DNA of 62,368 nt from an uncultured Prevotellaceae bacterium (GTDB lineage Bacteria; Bacteroidota; Bacteroidia; Bacteroidales; Bacteroidaceae), in NCBI GenBank assembly GCA_947167455.1, contig CAMVIB010000014.1, forward strand, positions 1-62,368. Direction: 5' to 3'. The notes beneath the pieces were generated by a model that worked only from the letters and a program-made list of their open reading frames with translations, was not told where the DNA came from and searched no databases. Shown piece after piece: positions 7,397-17,732 of the stretch (its first letter is position 1; each line of letters opens with the position of its first letter). The position numbers were made by a program, and so were the translations under genes.

Positions 7397-8806
7397 ATGC
7401 TAAAGCCCATCATCTCGCTAATCTTAGCCTCACTATGCTGCGCCGGCACAGCAGCACAGAACACTCCCGACGGCGGCATCAACGCAGACATGCTGCGCCA
7501 GATACAGGCATCGGCAGCTGCCACGCCTGCCACACGTGCCCTGAGCAACGCCATCGCTGCCAACGCTATCGACGACCTCGCACGCTCACGACAGACGGCA
7601 GCACCCGTGCCCACACAGTTCAGCGTCGAGACACCGGCACAGAACATCACTGACCAGAAATCGAGCGGACGATGCTGGATGTTCTCGGGATTCAACGTCC
7701 TGCGCAGTGACTTCGCCGCACACCATGCCGACAGCCTCGCCCTCGACCTCTCGCAGGGCTATCTCTTCTTCTGGGACCAGCTGGAGAAAGCCAACCTCTT
7801 CCTGCAAGGCGTGACAGACTGCGCCGACCAGCCCATGGAGAGCGAGCGGGTGCGCTTCTTCTTCCGCGCTCCCATCAACGACGGAGGCACCTTCTGCGGC
7901 GTGGCAGACCTGGCAGCAAAGTACGGCCTCGTGCCCGCCGACATCGCCCCAGAGACATACAGCAGCGACAACACATCGCGCATGAGCCGCATCGTGAGCT
8001 CGAAGCTCCGTGAGTTCGGACTCGAACTGCGCGACATGGCAGCCGGAAAGAAGAAGGCTGCCGAGATACACAAACGCAAGACTGACATGCTCGCAGAAAT
8101 CTACCGTATGCTCGCCATGACGCTCGGAGAGCCCGTGACGGAGTTCGACTACGCCTTCTGCGGCAAGGACGGAAAGGTAAAGACAGCACGCAAGCACTAT
8201 ACGCCGAAGACATTCTACGACGAGGTAGTGGGACGCGACCTCAGAGGTACATACGTCATGGTGATGAACGACCCGCGACGCCCATACCACAAGACCTACG
8301 AGGTGGAATGGGACCGCCACACCTACGACGGCACGAACTGGTGCTACCTCAACCTGCCCATGGAGGACATCGAACAGCTGGCCATAGCACAGCTGCGCGC
8401 TGGCCGCAAGCTCTACAGCTCCTACGACGTGGGCAAGCAGCTCGACCGCAAACGCGGCTACTGCGACCTCAGGAACTTCGACTACGAGAGCCTCTTCCAG
8501 ACCACCTTCGCCATGACGAAAGCCCAACGCATCGCCACCTTCGACAGCGGCTCGACTCACGCCATGACTCTCACGGCCGTAGATATCGACGACGACGGAC
8601 GTCCTAAGGCATGGAAGGTGGAAAACTCGTGGGGCGGCGACTGGGGTCAGAAAGGATGCCTCGTGATGACACCGGAGTGGTTCCGCGAGTATATGTTCCG
8701 ACTCGTGGTTGACAAAGAGTTCGTGCCGGCCACGCTGCAGAAGGAGGCTCAGCAGAAACCCACTCTCGTAATGCCCGAGGACCCTCTGTTCCAGGCTGAC
8801 GAGTGA
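7397..8806 (+). CDS. C1B family aminopeptidase (bleomycin hydrolase / PepC type), secreted
   Basis: This 469-residue papain-fold cysteine peptidase carries the full catalytic set: Cys93 in SSGRCWMFSGFN, His388 in GSTHAMTL and Asn410 in VENSWGGDWG. The family usually forms hexameric barrels that trim peptides. Unlike the cytosolic enzymes of other phyla, this one begins with a signal peptide (hydrophobic residues 3-18 ending TAAQ), so it likely acts in the periplasm, as in other Bacteroidetes. A 54-base gap follows the preceding lipoprotein gene. Confidence 0.93.
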   Translation: MLKPIISLILASLCCAGTAAQNTPDGGINADMLRQIQASAAATPATRALSNAIAANAIDDLARSRQTAAPVPTQFSVETPAQNITDQKSSGRCWMFSGFNVLRSDFAAHHADSLALDLSQGYLFFWDQLEKANLFLQGVTDCADQPMESERVRFFFRAPINDGGTFCGVADLAAKYGLVPADIAPETYSSDNTSRMSRIVSSKLREFGLELRDMAAGKKKAAEIHKRKTDMLAEIYRMLAMTLGEPVTEFDYAFCGKDGKVKTARKHYTPKTFYDEVVGRDLRGTYVMVMNDPRRPYHKTYEVEWDRHTYDGTNWCYLNLPMEDIEQLAIAQLRAGRKLYSSYDVGKQLDRKRGYCDLRNFDYESLFQTTFAMTKAQRIATFDSGSTHAMTLTAVDIDDDGRPKAWKVENSWGGDWGQKGCLVMTPEWFREYMFRLVVDKEFVPATLQKEAQQKPTLVMPEDPLFQADE

Positions 8807-8825
8807 CGCACCGCAACCCTCTCTC

Positions 8826-10313
8826 ATGAGTAGCAGCCTCAAGCAAAAAACGGCGCAAAGCCTCATCTGGAGCGGCCTGAGCAACGGCGTGATGCAGTTG
8901 CTGCAGACGCTCTTCGGCCTGTGGCTGCTGAACATCCTCACGCCAGAAGACTACGGCAAGACGGCGGCCCTGGTGGTATTCTCGAACATAGCAAGCATCC
9001 TGCAGGAGAGCGGCTTCACGGCGGCACTGGCCAACAAGGGCGAACCGACACACGAGGAGTACAACGCCGTGTTCTGGTTCAACGTCATCGCCGGAGCAAT
9101 GCTCTACGTCATACTGTTCTGTGCGGCGCCATTCATAGCCGACTTCTATGACGAACCCGTATTATGCCCTCTCGGACGATTTGCCTTCCTCGGCTTCGTA
9201 TTCTCGTCAATAGGCACAGCACAGCGTGCATGGCTCTTCGGACATCTCAGGGTCAAGCAGACGGGCATCATGCAGATGACCTCAATCACCATCTCGAACA
9301 TCGTGGGGGTGTGCCTCGCATACGCCGGCATGGCATATTGGGCCATCGCTACCATGAACCTCGCCTACATAGCATCCGTCACAGCACTGGCATGGCACTT
9401 CTCGCCTTGGCGACCGACATGGCCAAAGATGGAGGCCGGTGCCCTCAGGGCGACGTTGCGCCCTGCATGGCAGATGTTCGGCTTCTCGTCAAAGCTCCTC
9501 GTCAACAGCCTCGCTTTCCAACTGAACAATAATGCCTTCGGCGTGTTGCTGAACCGCTTCTTCCCGGGAGGATACGTTGCAGGCATCTACGACAATGCCC
9601 GCAAGTGGGACGACAGGGCCATTGCCACCATAGGCGGCATGGTGCAGGGCGTGGCACAGCCGGTGCTGAGGGAGAGCAGCAGCAACGCCCGTGAAGGCCA
9701 TGGCGAAGAGCTGACGGCCGTTTTCCGCAAGCTGCTGCGCTTCACATGCTTCATAGCCTTCCCATGCCTCCTGGGGCTCTCGCTTATCGCCGAGGACTTC
9801 ATAGTGCTGCTGGCAGGCGAGAAATGGCACGAGAGCGCCATGCTGCTCTCCCTGCTATGCATCTACGGCGCGTTCTCGCCCGTGGTGACGCTCTACTCAA
9901 ACCTCGTTATCTCACGCGGACGCTCCACCATCAATATGGTGATAGGGTTGCTGAACTGCGCCTTCGTCTGGGGAGGTATCATTGCGCTGCATGGCATGGG
10001 CTACGGACTGACGGCAATGGTGGTCTTCTACGTTGTGCTCAACATAGGATGGCTCATTGTGTGGCAAGAGTGTGCACGCAGGCTCATCGGGCTCAGATGG
10101 CTGCACGCGCTAAAGGACATCCTGCCTTTCCTCATGCTCGCCGCCGGTGTCATGTTCGTGGCATACGCTGCCACACGGGACATGCCCATCTCATGGCTGC
10201 GAATAGCACTAAGGGTCGCCATCGCTCCCGCGCTCTACGTGCCTTTGCTATGGATAGCGAAGGCCAGAATACTGCGCGAGAGCATCGACTACATCTTCAG
10301 ACACAAGGCATAG
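8826..10313 (+). CDS. Polysaccharide flippase (Wzx/PST type)
   Basis: The 495-residue protein has about 12-14 hydrophobic segments and the N-terminal pattern of WzxC-like lipopolysaccharide exporters (KQKTAQSLIWSGLSNGVMQL, then GLWLLNILTPEDYG). The family moves lipid-linked sugars across the inner membrane. No glycosyltransferase cluster surrounds it, so its substrate cannot be inferred. It starts 19 bases after the peptidase gene and converges on waaA. Confidence 0.88.
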   Translation: MSSSLKQKTAQSLIWSGLSNGVMQLLQTLFGLWLLNILTPEDYGKTAALVVFSNIASILQESGFTAALANKGEPTHEEYNAVFWFNVIAGAMLYVILFCAAPFIADFYDEPVLCPLGRFAFLGFVFSSIGTAQRAWLFGHLRVKQTGIMQMTSITISNIVGVCLAYAGMAYWAIATMNLAYIASVTALAWHFSPWRPTWPKMEAGALRATLRPAWQMFGFSSKLLVNSLAFQLNNNAFGVLLNRFFPGGYVAGIYDNARKWDDRAIATIGGMVQGVAQPVLRESSSNAREGHGEELTAVFRKLLRFTCFIAFPCLLGLSLIAEDFIVLLAGEKWHESAMLLSLLCIYGAFSPVVTLYSNLVISRGRSTINMVIGLLNCAFVWGGIIALHGMGYGLTAMVVFYVVLNIGWLIVWQECARRLIGLRWLHALKDILPFLMLAAGVMFVAYAATRDMPISWLRIALRVAIAPALYVPLLWIAKARILRESIDYIFRHKA

Positions 10314-10452
10314 GAGACAGCCTCACTGCCCCACTCTCTTGCCAGGCATGTAAGCCCCAGGGGAATGAGGAGGGTGAGCCATCTCTTCGGGATCCTGTTT
10401 TCCGTATCCGGCTGTAGCAGGGGCATGAGGCCGTGAGCAGGTCCGGCCTCGC

Positions 10453-11748
10453 TCAGATGAGGGTGGCAATGGTGGCACGGTAGATTGCCTCCGTGGCCCC
10501 GGCATTGCCTGTGATGTACTGCGCTGCTGCCTCTGCTGCGTGGCTGTAGGCCGCTGTGTCGGAGAGGAGACGGTCGGCAGCAGAGCAGAAATCATCGGCA
10601 TCATGGACCTCAAAGGTCGCACCGACATCAATAAGATGGCGTGCCTCGCGGAAATTGCCATTGTTGGGGCCAATGAGCACAGGAATGCCATAGACGGCTG
10701 CCTCCGGCACATTGTGTATGCCCTGACCGAAGCCACCACCCACCATAGCCAGAAGGCCGTAGCGGTAAATGCTCGAAAGGAGGCCAAAGCAGTCGATGAT
10801 GAGCACGTCGGCATGTACCACGTTCTCTGGCGTGGCATGTGAATAACGCAGCACGTGACGCCCCGAGAGGGCTCCCTCTATCTCGCGCAGGTGACTCTCG
10901 CCGATGAGGTGAGGGGCGATGATGAGCTTCAGGGCTTTCGTGCGCGAGACGTCTGCCGTGCGACGTAGGAACCACGGGATGAACAGGGCCTCATCGGGAG
11001 GCCATGAGCTGCCGGCGACGAAAACATCGGCATCCTTTGCGAAGCTCTCTACGAGAGGCAGAGGCTTGGCAGCATCGCGGATGTCGAGCACGCGGTCAAA
11101 GCGCGTATCGCCCACCACCGAGACATTATCCGTGTGGCCGAGCGAGGCGAGAAGCTGACGGCTCTGCTCGTTCTGGACGAAGAAGTACGTCACCTTGTCG
11201 AGCACGTGGGCATAGCCGTGACGGCCATACCAGCGGAAAAAGATCTGGTTGGGGCGGAAGATGCTCGACACGCTATATACCGGGATATTGAGCCTCCGGC
11301 AACCCTTTAGATAGTTCTGCCAGAACTCGTATTTGATGAGATACAGCGCCACGGGTCGCACGAAGTGGAAGAAAAGACGCACGTTGGCCGGCGTGTCTAA
11401 TGGCAGATAGCAGATGACGTCGGCGCCATCCCATTTCTTGCGCACCTCATAGCCCGAGGGCGAGAAGAACGTAAGCAGAATCTTCAGCTCAGGATGTTCG
11501 CGCCGCAGACGTTCCATAAGCGGACGCCCCTGTTCGAACTCTCCGAGCGATGCTGCATGAAACCACACATAACGGGCCTTGGGGTCGATGTGCCTGTGCA
11601 GATGAAAGAATGCTTTACGATGTCCTATGGCCAGCTGGCGCGCGCGACGGTTGAAGATGGCGGCTATGCCTATGCCGAACATGTATAGGTATATGGCAAG
11701 TGTGTACAAGGGGAGGAGGGGGAGTTTGATGGTTAGTAGAAAGGCCAT
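10453..11748 (-). CDS. 3-deoxy-D-manno-octulosonic acid (Kdo) transferase
   Basis: About 431 residues. It transfers Kdo from CMP-Kdo to lipid A precursor at the cytoplasmic face of the inner membrane. An N-terminal membrane anchor (LLTIKLPLLPLYTLAIYLYM) precedes a GT-B glycosyltransferase fold; segments AASLGEFEQGRPL, VSSIFRPNQIFF and GGGFGQGIHNVPEAAVYG are typical of WaaA/KdtA. A GTG start at 11763 is possible, but ATG at 11748 gives the usual membrane-anchor N-terminus. The gene is 29 bases downstream of gltX, probably in one transcript. Confidence 0.94.
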   Translation of the reverse strand: MAFLLTIKLPLLPLYTLAIYLYMFGIGIAAIFNRRARQLAIGHRKAFFHLHRHIDPKARYVWFHAASLGEFEQGRPLMERLRREHPELKILLTFFSPSGYEVRKKWDGADVICYLPLDTPANVRLFFHFVRPVALYLIKYEFWQNYLKGCRRLNIPVYSVSSIFRPNQIFFRWYGRHGYAHVLDKVTYFFVQNEQSRQLLASLGHTDNVSVVGDTRFDRVLDIRDAAKPLPLVESFAKDADVFVAGSSWPPDEALFIPWFLRRTADVSRTKALKLIIAPHLIGESHLREIEGALSGRHVLRYSHATPENVVHADVLIIDCFGLLSSIYRYGLLAMVGGGFGQGIHNVPEAAVYGIPVLIGPNNGNFREARHLIDVGATFEVHDADDFCSAADRLLSDTAAYSHAAEAAAQYITGNAGATEAIYRATIATLI

Positions 11749-11777
11749 GCAGAGCCTCTGCACGGCTCACCCGATGT

Positions 11778-13334
11778 CTATTTTAGCGTTGCTATTGCGA
11801 AGTCCATACGACGCAGCGTCTCGTCCTTGCCGAGGAAAGCAGCGAGAGCATACATGTCAGGACCCTGACCTTCGCCTACGAGGCACACGCGCCAGGCATT
11901 CCATGGCTTCAGGCCTGTCTGCTCCACCCACGGGTCGATGCTCGCCTTGATGCCATCGGCCGTGAAGTCGTCCACCATGGCAAGCTGTGTGCGCAACTGA
12001 CCCATCTCGGAGGCTGATGCCTCTGTCCAGTTCTTGCGGACGAACTTGTCGTCGCGGTTGAAGGACGTGGGTGCCACGAAGAAGAAACGGCATAGTGGCC
12101 ACAGGTCGCTCACGAAGGATATATTGCGCTTGCGAGGCCCGTCCTTTGTCTGATATTCAATGACTTTACTCTTCATCATGCCGATGACGTCGGCCGCGCG
12201 TTCGGGCGTGGTGGATATGCCCTGCCGGGCCAGCAGCTCCACGAAGGCCGGAGCCATCTCGGCATCGCTGAGGCGCATGAGGTACTCACGGTTGAACCAG
12301 AAGCCCTTGACGTAGTCGAAGCGGGCACCGTTCTTGGAGCATTTGGCGAGGTCGAACTTATCAATGAGCTGCTGCATGGACAGCAACTCCTCGTCGTCGC
12401 CGGGGTTCCAGCCAAGGAGCGCAAGGAAGTTGATCACTGCCTCCGGCAGGTAGCCCTTCTCGCGATAGCCGCTGCTCACCTCGCCGCTCTTCGGGTCGTG
12501 CCACTCCAGCGGGAACACAGGGAATCCCAGACGGTCGCCGTCGCGCTTGCTGAGCTTGCCCTTACCGTCGGGCTTCAGCAGCAGTGGCAGATGTGCAAAG
12601 CGGGGCATAGTGTCCTCCCATCCGAAGGCTCTGTAGAGCAACACATGGAGAGGCGAGCTGGGCAGCCATTCCTCGCCGCGTATCACATGCGTCACCTCCA
12701 TGAGATGGTCGTCCACGATATTCGCCAGATGGTAGGTTGGCAGGCCGTCGGCACTCTTCCATAGCACCTTGTCGTCGAGTACGGAGCTGTTGATGCACAC
12801 GTCACCACGAATGATGTCATTGACGTGCACGTCCTCGCCCGGCTCGATGAGGAAGCGCACCACGTACGGCGTTCCGCCGTCGATGAGCCTGCGTGCCTCC
12901 TCCATGCCAAGGGTCAGCGAGTTGCGCATGTCCATGCGCGTCGAGGCGTCATACTGGAAGTTGGGCGTCTGCTCGCGACGTGCCGTCAGCTCCTCGGGCG
13001 TGTCGAAGGCATAATAGGCACGGCCGGCATCCACGAGCTGCTGCACATAGCGCACGTAGATGTCACGACGCTCGCTCTGACGGTATGGGCCATGGTCGCC
13101 GCCTATGCCGACACCCTCATCGAAGTCGATGCCAAGCCAGCGGAACGAGTCAATGATATATTGCTCAGCGCCAGGCACAAAGCGCGTGCTGTCGGTGTCC
13201 TCTATACGGAATATGAACTGCCCTCCATGCTGACGGGCAAAAAGATAGTTGTAGAGGGCGGTGCGGACACCGCCGATGTGCAGGGGTCCGGTGGGCGATG
13301 GCGCAAATCGGACGCGTACTTTTGATGTATTCAT
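11778..13334 (-). CDS. Glutamyl-tRNA synthetase
   Basis: The 518-residue class I synthetase charges tRNA-Glu. It shows the HIGH-type motif in [18 protein letters not shown] near the N-terminus and a KMSKS-type motif KLSKRDGD in the catalytic domain, followed by the anticodon-binding region. The start at 13334 ([10 protein letters not shown]) is chosen over an upstream in-frame ATG at 13421, because the extension would cross the promoter and is not part of the family. It is divergent from the 7TM-HD gene. Confidence 0.96.
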   Translation of the reverse strand: MNTSKVRVRFAPSPTGPLHIGGVRTALYNYLFARQHGGQFIFRIEDTDSTRFVPGAEQYIIDSFRWLGIDFDEGVGIGGDHGPYRQSERRDIYVRYVQQLVDAGRAYYAFDTPEELTARREQTPNFQYDASTRMDMRNSLTLGMEEARRLIDGGTPYVVRFLIEPGEDVHVNDIIRGDVCINSSVLDDKVLWKSADGLPTYHLANIVDDHLMEVTHVIRGEEWLPSSPLHVLLYRAFGWEDTMPRFAHLPLLLKPDGKGKLSKRDGDRLGFPVFPLEWHDPKSGEVSSGYREKGYLPEAVINFLALLGWNPGDDEELLSMQQLIDKFDLAKCSKNGARFDYVKGFWFNREYLMRLSDAEMAPAFVELLARQGISTTPERAADVIGMMKSKVIEYQTKDGPRKRNISFVSDLWPLCRFFFVAPTSFNRDDKFVRKNWTEASASEMGQLRTQLAMVDDFTADGIKASIDPWVEQTGLKPWNAWRVCLVGEGQGPDMYALAAFLGKDETLRRMDFAIATLK

Positions 13335-13357
13335 TATGCTGTTGAAGAAAATTTTTG

Positions 13358-13365
13358 CAAAAATA
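13358..13365 (-). promoter_or_regulatory. Promoter core of gltX-waaA
   Basis: TATTTTTG on the minus strand lies 23 bases upstream of the gltX start, with TTG (13389-13387 on the minus strand) 21 bases further up. It overlaps the divergent promoter region of the next gene. Confidence 0.55.
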
Positions 13366-13399
13366 CAACAAAAAATGATTATAACACAAAACTTTGTCG

Positions 13400-13407
13400 T
13401 ATTTTTG
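13400..13407 (+). promoter_or_regulatory. Promoter core of the 7TM-HD gene
   Basis: TATTTTTG lies 36 bases before the start at 13444, back to back with the gltX promoter; the two polymerase sites would partly overlap. Confidence 0.5.
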
Positions 13408-13443
13408 CAGCGAAAAGGCAATAAGATGCCTACTTTTTAACTA

Positions 13444-15570
13444 ATGAGTAGGAATAACAGACCCCAGAAACTCACTTGGCGCGACTATCTCGTGCAAGCA
13501 CTTGTGCTTGTGGCAGTGTCGGCGTTGCTCGTTGTGGTCATGCCGCGCGGCACACGCGCATCCATGCATACCGACGTCGGCAGGCCCTGGCCATACAGCT
13601 TGCTCATAGCACCGTTCGACTTCCCCATCTTCAAGACCGATGCACAAATCCAGCACGAGCGCGACAGCATCAAGGACATCTACGAGCCATACTTCGCACT
13701 CCTCCCTGAGGTGGAAGGCCAGCAGGTGGCACGCTTCAAGGCCGACTTCCGCCAGCGTCATTCCAATAAGCTGCCCTATGCCTACCGTTCTTACGTCGAG
13801 GAAAAGCTGCATGCCGTCTATGCCCGTGGACTCATCGGCTCCGAGGATAAGGCAAGGGTCATCGGCGACAGCACACAGCGCATCCGCATCTTCGAAGGCT
13901 CTGAGATGAAGACATCGCTGCCGGTGACGACACTGTTGACCGAAAAGACGGCCTACGAGTTCCTGCTCAGCGTCGGCGACTCCTCAGACATCAACCGTCA
14001 GAAGCTGCAACGCATGGACCTCACACGCTTCCTAAGGCCCAACCTCAGCTACGATTCCATCAAGTCAAAGGACTACTGGGAAGACCTCAACCGCTCACTA
14101 TCGCCCAGCTCGGGCATGGTGCTTGCCGGAGAGAAGATCATAGACCGCGGCGATATCGTCGATGAAGCAACCTACCAGAAGCTGGAGAGCTACGAGCGTG
14201 CCACTGCCGCCCGTGGGCAGACGGGTCAGGAGCAGCACCTCATCATCCTGGGGCAGGTCATGTACGTAATAATCATCATTGCGTGCCTGACAATGTACTT
14301 CCACCTCTTCCGCATGGATTATATCGTGAGCCTGCGCAGCACACTCCTCATCATCGTCATGCTGTTGGCATTCCCGGCCATGACGGCATTTCTCGTGCGA
14401 CACACGCTGCTCTCAGTATATATCATACCATACGCCATGGTGCCCGTCTTCATCAGGGTGTTCATGGACTCGCGCACAGCATTCACCGCACATGCCGCAA
14501 CCATCATGCTCAGCGCCGTGTCGCTGAAATATCCTCTCGAATTTATCGCAACGGAAATGGTGGCAGGCATGGTGGCCATATACTCTCTGCGCGAGCTCTC
14601 AGAGCGCTCTCAGATCATCAGGACAGCCATCCTCGTCACGCTGTCGGCATGGACGGTGTTCATGAGCATAGAACTGATGCACGGCGGCGTTCCTGGCGGC
14701 GACAGCGTGAGGGGCATCGACTGGGACATCTACAAACATATCTTCGTCAGCGGACTCCTGCTGCTCTTCGCATATCCACTCATGGCAGCACTGGAACGGA
14801 TGTTCGGGTTCACCAGTAACGTGACTCTCGTGGAGCTCTCCAACATCAACCGCCCGCTGTTGCACCGCCTGTCAGAGGTGGCGCCAGGCACCTTCCAGCA
14901 CTCGATGCAGGTGAGCAACCTGGCCGCCGAAGTGGCATTGAAGATCGGTGCCAAGAGCCAGCTCGTGCGTACGGGAGCCCTCTACCACGACATCGGCAAG
15001 ATCTACAACCCACCCTTCTTCACCGAGAACCAGGCCGGCGGCATCAACCCGCACGACTCCCTCGACCCCCGCGAGAGCGCACGAATCATCATACGCCATG
15101 TCGCCGAGGGAGAGGCACTGGCCGACAAACACCAGCTGCCGCACATCATACGCGAGTTCATCACCACCCACCACGGACACGGACTCGTGAAGTATTTCTA
15201 CATCACCTACAAGAACAAATACCCCGACCGCGAAGTCAACGAGTCCGACTTCACCTATCCCGGCCACAACCCCACCACCACCGAGCAGGCCATACTGATG
15301 ATGGCCGATGCCGTGGAGGCCAGCTCGCGCTCACTCAAGGAATACACTGAGCAGAGTATCGGCGAACTCGTTGACCGCATCATAGACTCTCAGGTGCAGG
15401 AAGGCTTCTTCACCGAATGCCCCATCACCTTCCTCGACATCAAAACGGCCAAGGACGTCTTCAAGGAGAAACTCAAGATAATCTACCACACACGCATCAG
15501 CTACCCCACCCTGAAGACCGACACCATTGCCACCACTGCCACGCTGCTCGAGTCAAAGGCTAACTCATAA
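13444..15570 (+). CDS. 7TM-HD phosphohydrolase (PgpH-like, possible c-di-AMP phosphodiesterase)
   Basis: The 708-residue inner-membrane protein follows the PgpH plan: one N-terminal membrane helix, a large extracytoplasmic 7TMR-HDED domain (about 45-260), seven membrane helices (about 265-460) and a cytosolic HD domain. The HD motif HDIGK falls near residue 515, with further metal-ligand histidines in NPHDSLDPRES and TTHHGHG. PgpH in Listeria hydrolyses c-di-AMP; the same activity here is an inference from the shared architecture. The gene is 18 bases upstream of mnmG. Confidence 0.9.
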   Translation: MSRNNRPQKLTWRDYLVQALVLVAVSALLVVVMPRGTRASMHTDVGRPWPYSLLIAPFDFPIFKTDAQIQHERDSIKDIYEPYFALLPEVEGQQVARFKADFRQRHSNKLPYAYRSYVEEKLHAVYARGLIGSEDKARVIGDSTQRIRIFEGSEMKTSLPVTTLLTEKTAYEFLLSVGDSSDINRQKLQRMDLTRFLRPNLSYDSIKSKDYWEDLNRSLSPSSGMVLAGEKIIDRGDIVDEATYQKLESYERATAARGQTGQEQHLIILGQVMYVIIIIACLTMYFHLFRMDYIVSLRSTLLIIVMLLAFPAMTAFLVRHTLLSVYIIPYAMVPVFIRVFMDSRTAFTAHAATIMLSAVSLKYPLEFIATEMVAGMVAIYSLRELSERSQIIRTAILVTLSAWTVFMSIELMHGGVPGGDSVRGIDWDIYKHIFVSGLLLLFAYPLMAALERMFGFTSNVTLVELSNINRPLLHRLSEVAPGTFQHSMQVSNLAAEVALKIGAKSQLVRTGALYHDIGKIYNPPFFTENQAGGINPHDSLDPRESARIIIRHVAEGEALADKHQLPHIIREFITTHHGHGLVKYFYITYKNKYPDREVNESDFTYPGHNPTTTEQAILMMADAVEASSRSLKEYTEQSIGELVDRIIDSQVQEGFFTECPITFLDIKTAKDVFKEKLKIIYHTRISYPTLKTDTIATTATLLESKANS

Positions 15571-15588
15571 CGCCCCCGGACACACACT

Positions 15589-17661
15589 ATGGAAAGAAAC
15601 TACGATGTCATCGTCGTCGGAGCCGGACATGCAGGCTGCGAGGCAGCACATGCCGCTGCCACAATCGGCGCGCGCACGCTCCTCATCACGATGGACATGA
15701 ACAAGATTGCACAGATGTCGTGCAACCCTGCCGTAGGAGGCATCGCCAAGGGACAGATCGTAAGGGAAATCGATGCCCTGGGCGGCAGGATGGGACAGGT
15801 CACCGACGCCACCACCATCCAGTTCCGTATGCTCAACCGTTCCAAAGGCCCTGCCATGTGGAGCCCGCGGGCACAGTGTGACAGGGGTAAGTTCATCTGG
15901 GAGTGGCGTGCCGTCCTCGAGAACACGCCCAACCTCCATATATGGCAAGACCAGGTGCGTCGGCTTATTGTAGATGAGCTTCCGGCAGGCACCGCCCACG
16001 AGGCCGTCCCGGCCCCTCTGACGCCCTCTGACGGCTCGACGGACGTTGGCAAGGCACGCGTCGCCAAAGGCCGCAGGAAGGCCGCTGTGGGCGTAGAAAC
16101 ATATCTTGGCATGACGTTCCGTGCTAAGAGTATCATCATAACGGCTGGCACCTTCCTTAATGGGCTTATGCACATCGGGAGGGTGAAGCTGCCCGGCGGG
16201 CGCTGTGCCGAGCCACCATCGCTGGAACTGGCTGAAAGCATCGCCATGCATGGCGTGCGCGTGGCACGAATGAAGACAGGCACACCCGTACGCATTGATG
16301 CACGCAGCGTTGACTTTTCGCTCATGACAGAGCAGCCCGGCGACACCGAAGGCAGAAGATTCTCATTTATGGATCCTCAGCACACCGTCCGCCAGAGTGG
16401 CACGGCGGCAGCACCCTTTACCACCAATCCTTCATCCATCCACCCAGTCTCCCGGCGTCAAGACACAGCGGGCGGTTGGGACACAGCCTGTCTTCCGTCA
16501 CTTCCCTGTTGGATCACCTACACCAATGAGGCCGTGCATCAGCGCCTGCGCGAAGGGCTGCCCGACTCACCGCTCTACAATGGCCAGATTCAAAGCATAG
16601 GCCCGCGCTACTGCCCCAGCATAGAGACAAAGCTCGTGACCTTCCCCGACCGCGAACAGCATCAGCTATTCCTCGAACCCGAAGGCACAGACACGAACGA
16701 ATACTATCTCAACGGTTTCTCGTCATCGCTGCCGATAGACGTGCAGATTGAAGCGCTCAGGCTTATTCCGGCATTTCGGAATCTGGAAGTCTTCCGACCG
16801 GGCTATGCCATAGAGTATGATTTCTTCGACCCCACGCAACTTCACCACTCTCTCGAGTCGCGTGTAATAGATGGTCTGTTCCTCGCCGGGCAGGTCAACG
16901 GCACCACGGGCTATGAAGAAGCCGCCGGGCAAGGCATCATTGCCGGCATCAACGCCGCGCGCCACTGCAGCGGTGAAAAGGCGCTTGTACTACATCGCGA
17001 CCAGAGCTATATTGGCGTTCTCATAGACGATTTGGTATGCAAGGGCGTTGACGAACCCTACCGTATGTTCACGTCCCGCGCCGAGTATCGCATCCTGCTC
17101 CGACAAGACAATGCCGACATGCGTCTTACAGAGATTGGCCACGACTTGGGCTTAGCCAGCACGGCACGTCTGGAGCTTCTGAAGTTGAAAAAAGCCGCAA
17201 TTGACCGCATAAAGCACTTCGCAAGCGACTATTCCGTGAAGATGGACGACGTAAACTCAACGCTCGAATCTCTCGGCACGGCGCCACTCACCCGTGGCTG
17301 CAAACTCATGGAACTGCTGAGCCGCCCACAGATAACCCTCGACACCATGACACGATGTCTCCCCAGACTGAAGGCCTTTCTCGAAGACATGAAGGATGCC
17401 CCCGAAGCCATTGAGGAAGCCGAGATTGAGATAAAATATGCCGGTTACATCTCGCGCGAGCAAGAGCAAGCCACAAAGATGCACCGCCTCGAAGACATAC
17501 ATATACGTGGTCATTTCGACTATACGTCACTTCAGTCAATAAGCACCGAGGGACGCCAGAAGCTTACGCTCCACGACCCCGAGACATTGGGCCAGGCATC
17601 GCGAATCCCTGGCGTTTCGCCCAGTGACATCAATGTCCTGCTGGTGCTCCTGCGACGCTGA
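15589..17661 (+). CDS. tRNA uridine-5-carboxymethylaminomethyl modification enzyme MnmG (GidA)
   Basis: With MnmE, this FAD enzyme builds the cmnm5U group on wobble uridine of several tRNAs. The dinucleotide-binding motif GAGHAGCEAA is at residues 11-20, and the C-terminal tRNA-binding part includes SREQEQATKMHRLEDI. At 690 residues it is roughly 60 longer than typical MnmG. The excess lies in two segments, about residues 138-165 (proline/serine/lysine-rich, before GVETYLGM) and about 268-308 (between FMDPQHTVRQ and PCWITYTNE). Neither interrupts the FAD motifs. Followed by a parS-like site and apt. Confidence 0.95.
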   Translation: MERNYDVIVVGAGHAGCEAAHAAATIGARTLLITMDMNKIAQMSCNPAVGGIAKGQIVREIDALGGRMGQVTDATTIQFRMLNRSKGPAMWSPRAQCDRGKFIWEWRAVLENTPNLHIWQDQVRRLIVDELPAGTAHEAVPAPLTPSDGSTDVGKARVAKGRRKAAVGVETYLGMTFRAKSIIITAGTFLNGLMHIGRVKLPGGRCAEPPSLELAESIAMHGVRVARMKTGTPVRIDARSVDFSLMTEQPGDTEGRRFSFMDPQHTVRQSGTAAAPFTTNPSSIHPVSRRQDTAGGWDTACLPSLPCWITYTNEAVHQRLREGLPDSPLYNGQIQSIGPRYCPSIETKLVTFPDREQHQLFLEPEGTDTNEYYLNGFSSSLPIDVQIEALRLIPAFRNLEVFRPGYAIEYDFFDPTQLHHSLESRVIDGLFLAGQVNGTTGYEEAAGQGIIAGINAARHCSGEKALVLHRDQSYIGVLIDDLVCKGVDEPYRMFTSRAEYRILLRQDNADMRLTEIGHDLGLASTARLELLKLKKAAIDRIKHFASDYSVKMDDVNSTLESLGTAPLTRGCKLMELLSRPQITLDTMTRCLPRLKAFLEDMKDAPEAIEEAEIEIKYAGYISREQEQATKMHRLEDIHIRGHFDYTSLQSISTEGRQKLTLHDPETLGQASRIPGVSPSDINVLLVLLRR

Positions 17662-17683
17662 GAGGCATCAGCGTGAAACATGC

Positions 17684-17699
17684 CGTTCCACGTGAAACT
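17684..17699. promoter_or_regulatory. parS-like centromere site
   Basis: CGTTCCACGTGAAACT matches the widely conserved ParB-binding consensus TGTTNCACGTGAAACA at every position except the two outermost. An extra half-site CGTGAAAC lies just upstream, at 17672-17679. The site is in the short gap between mnmG and apt. ParB binding is inferred from sequence only. Confidence 0.55.
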
Positions 17700-17732
17700 G
17701 AAATTCATCAAACATAACTTAATCCCTTAACA

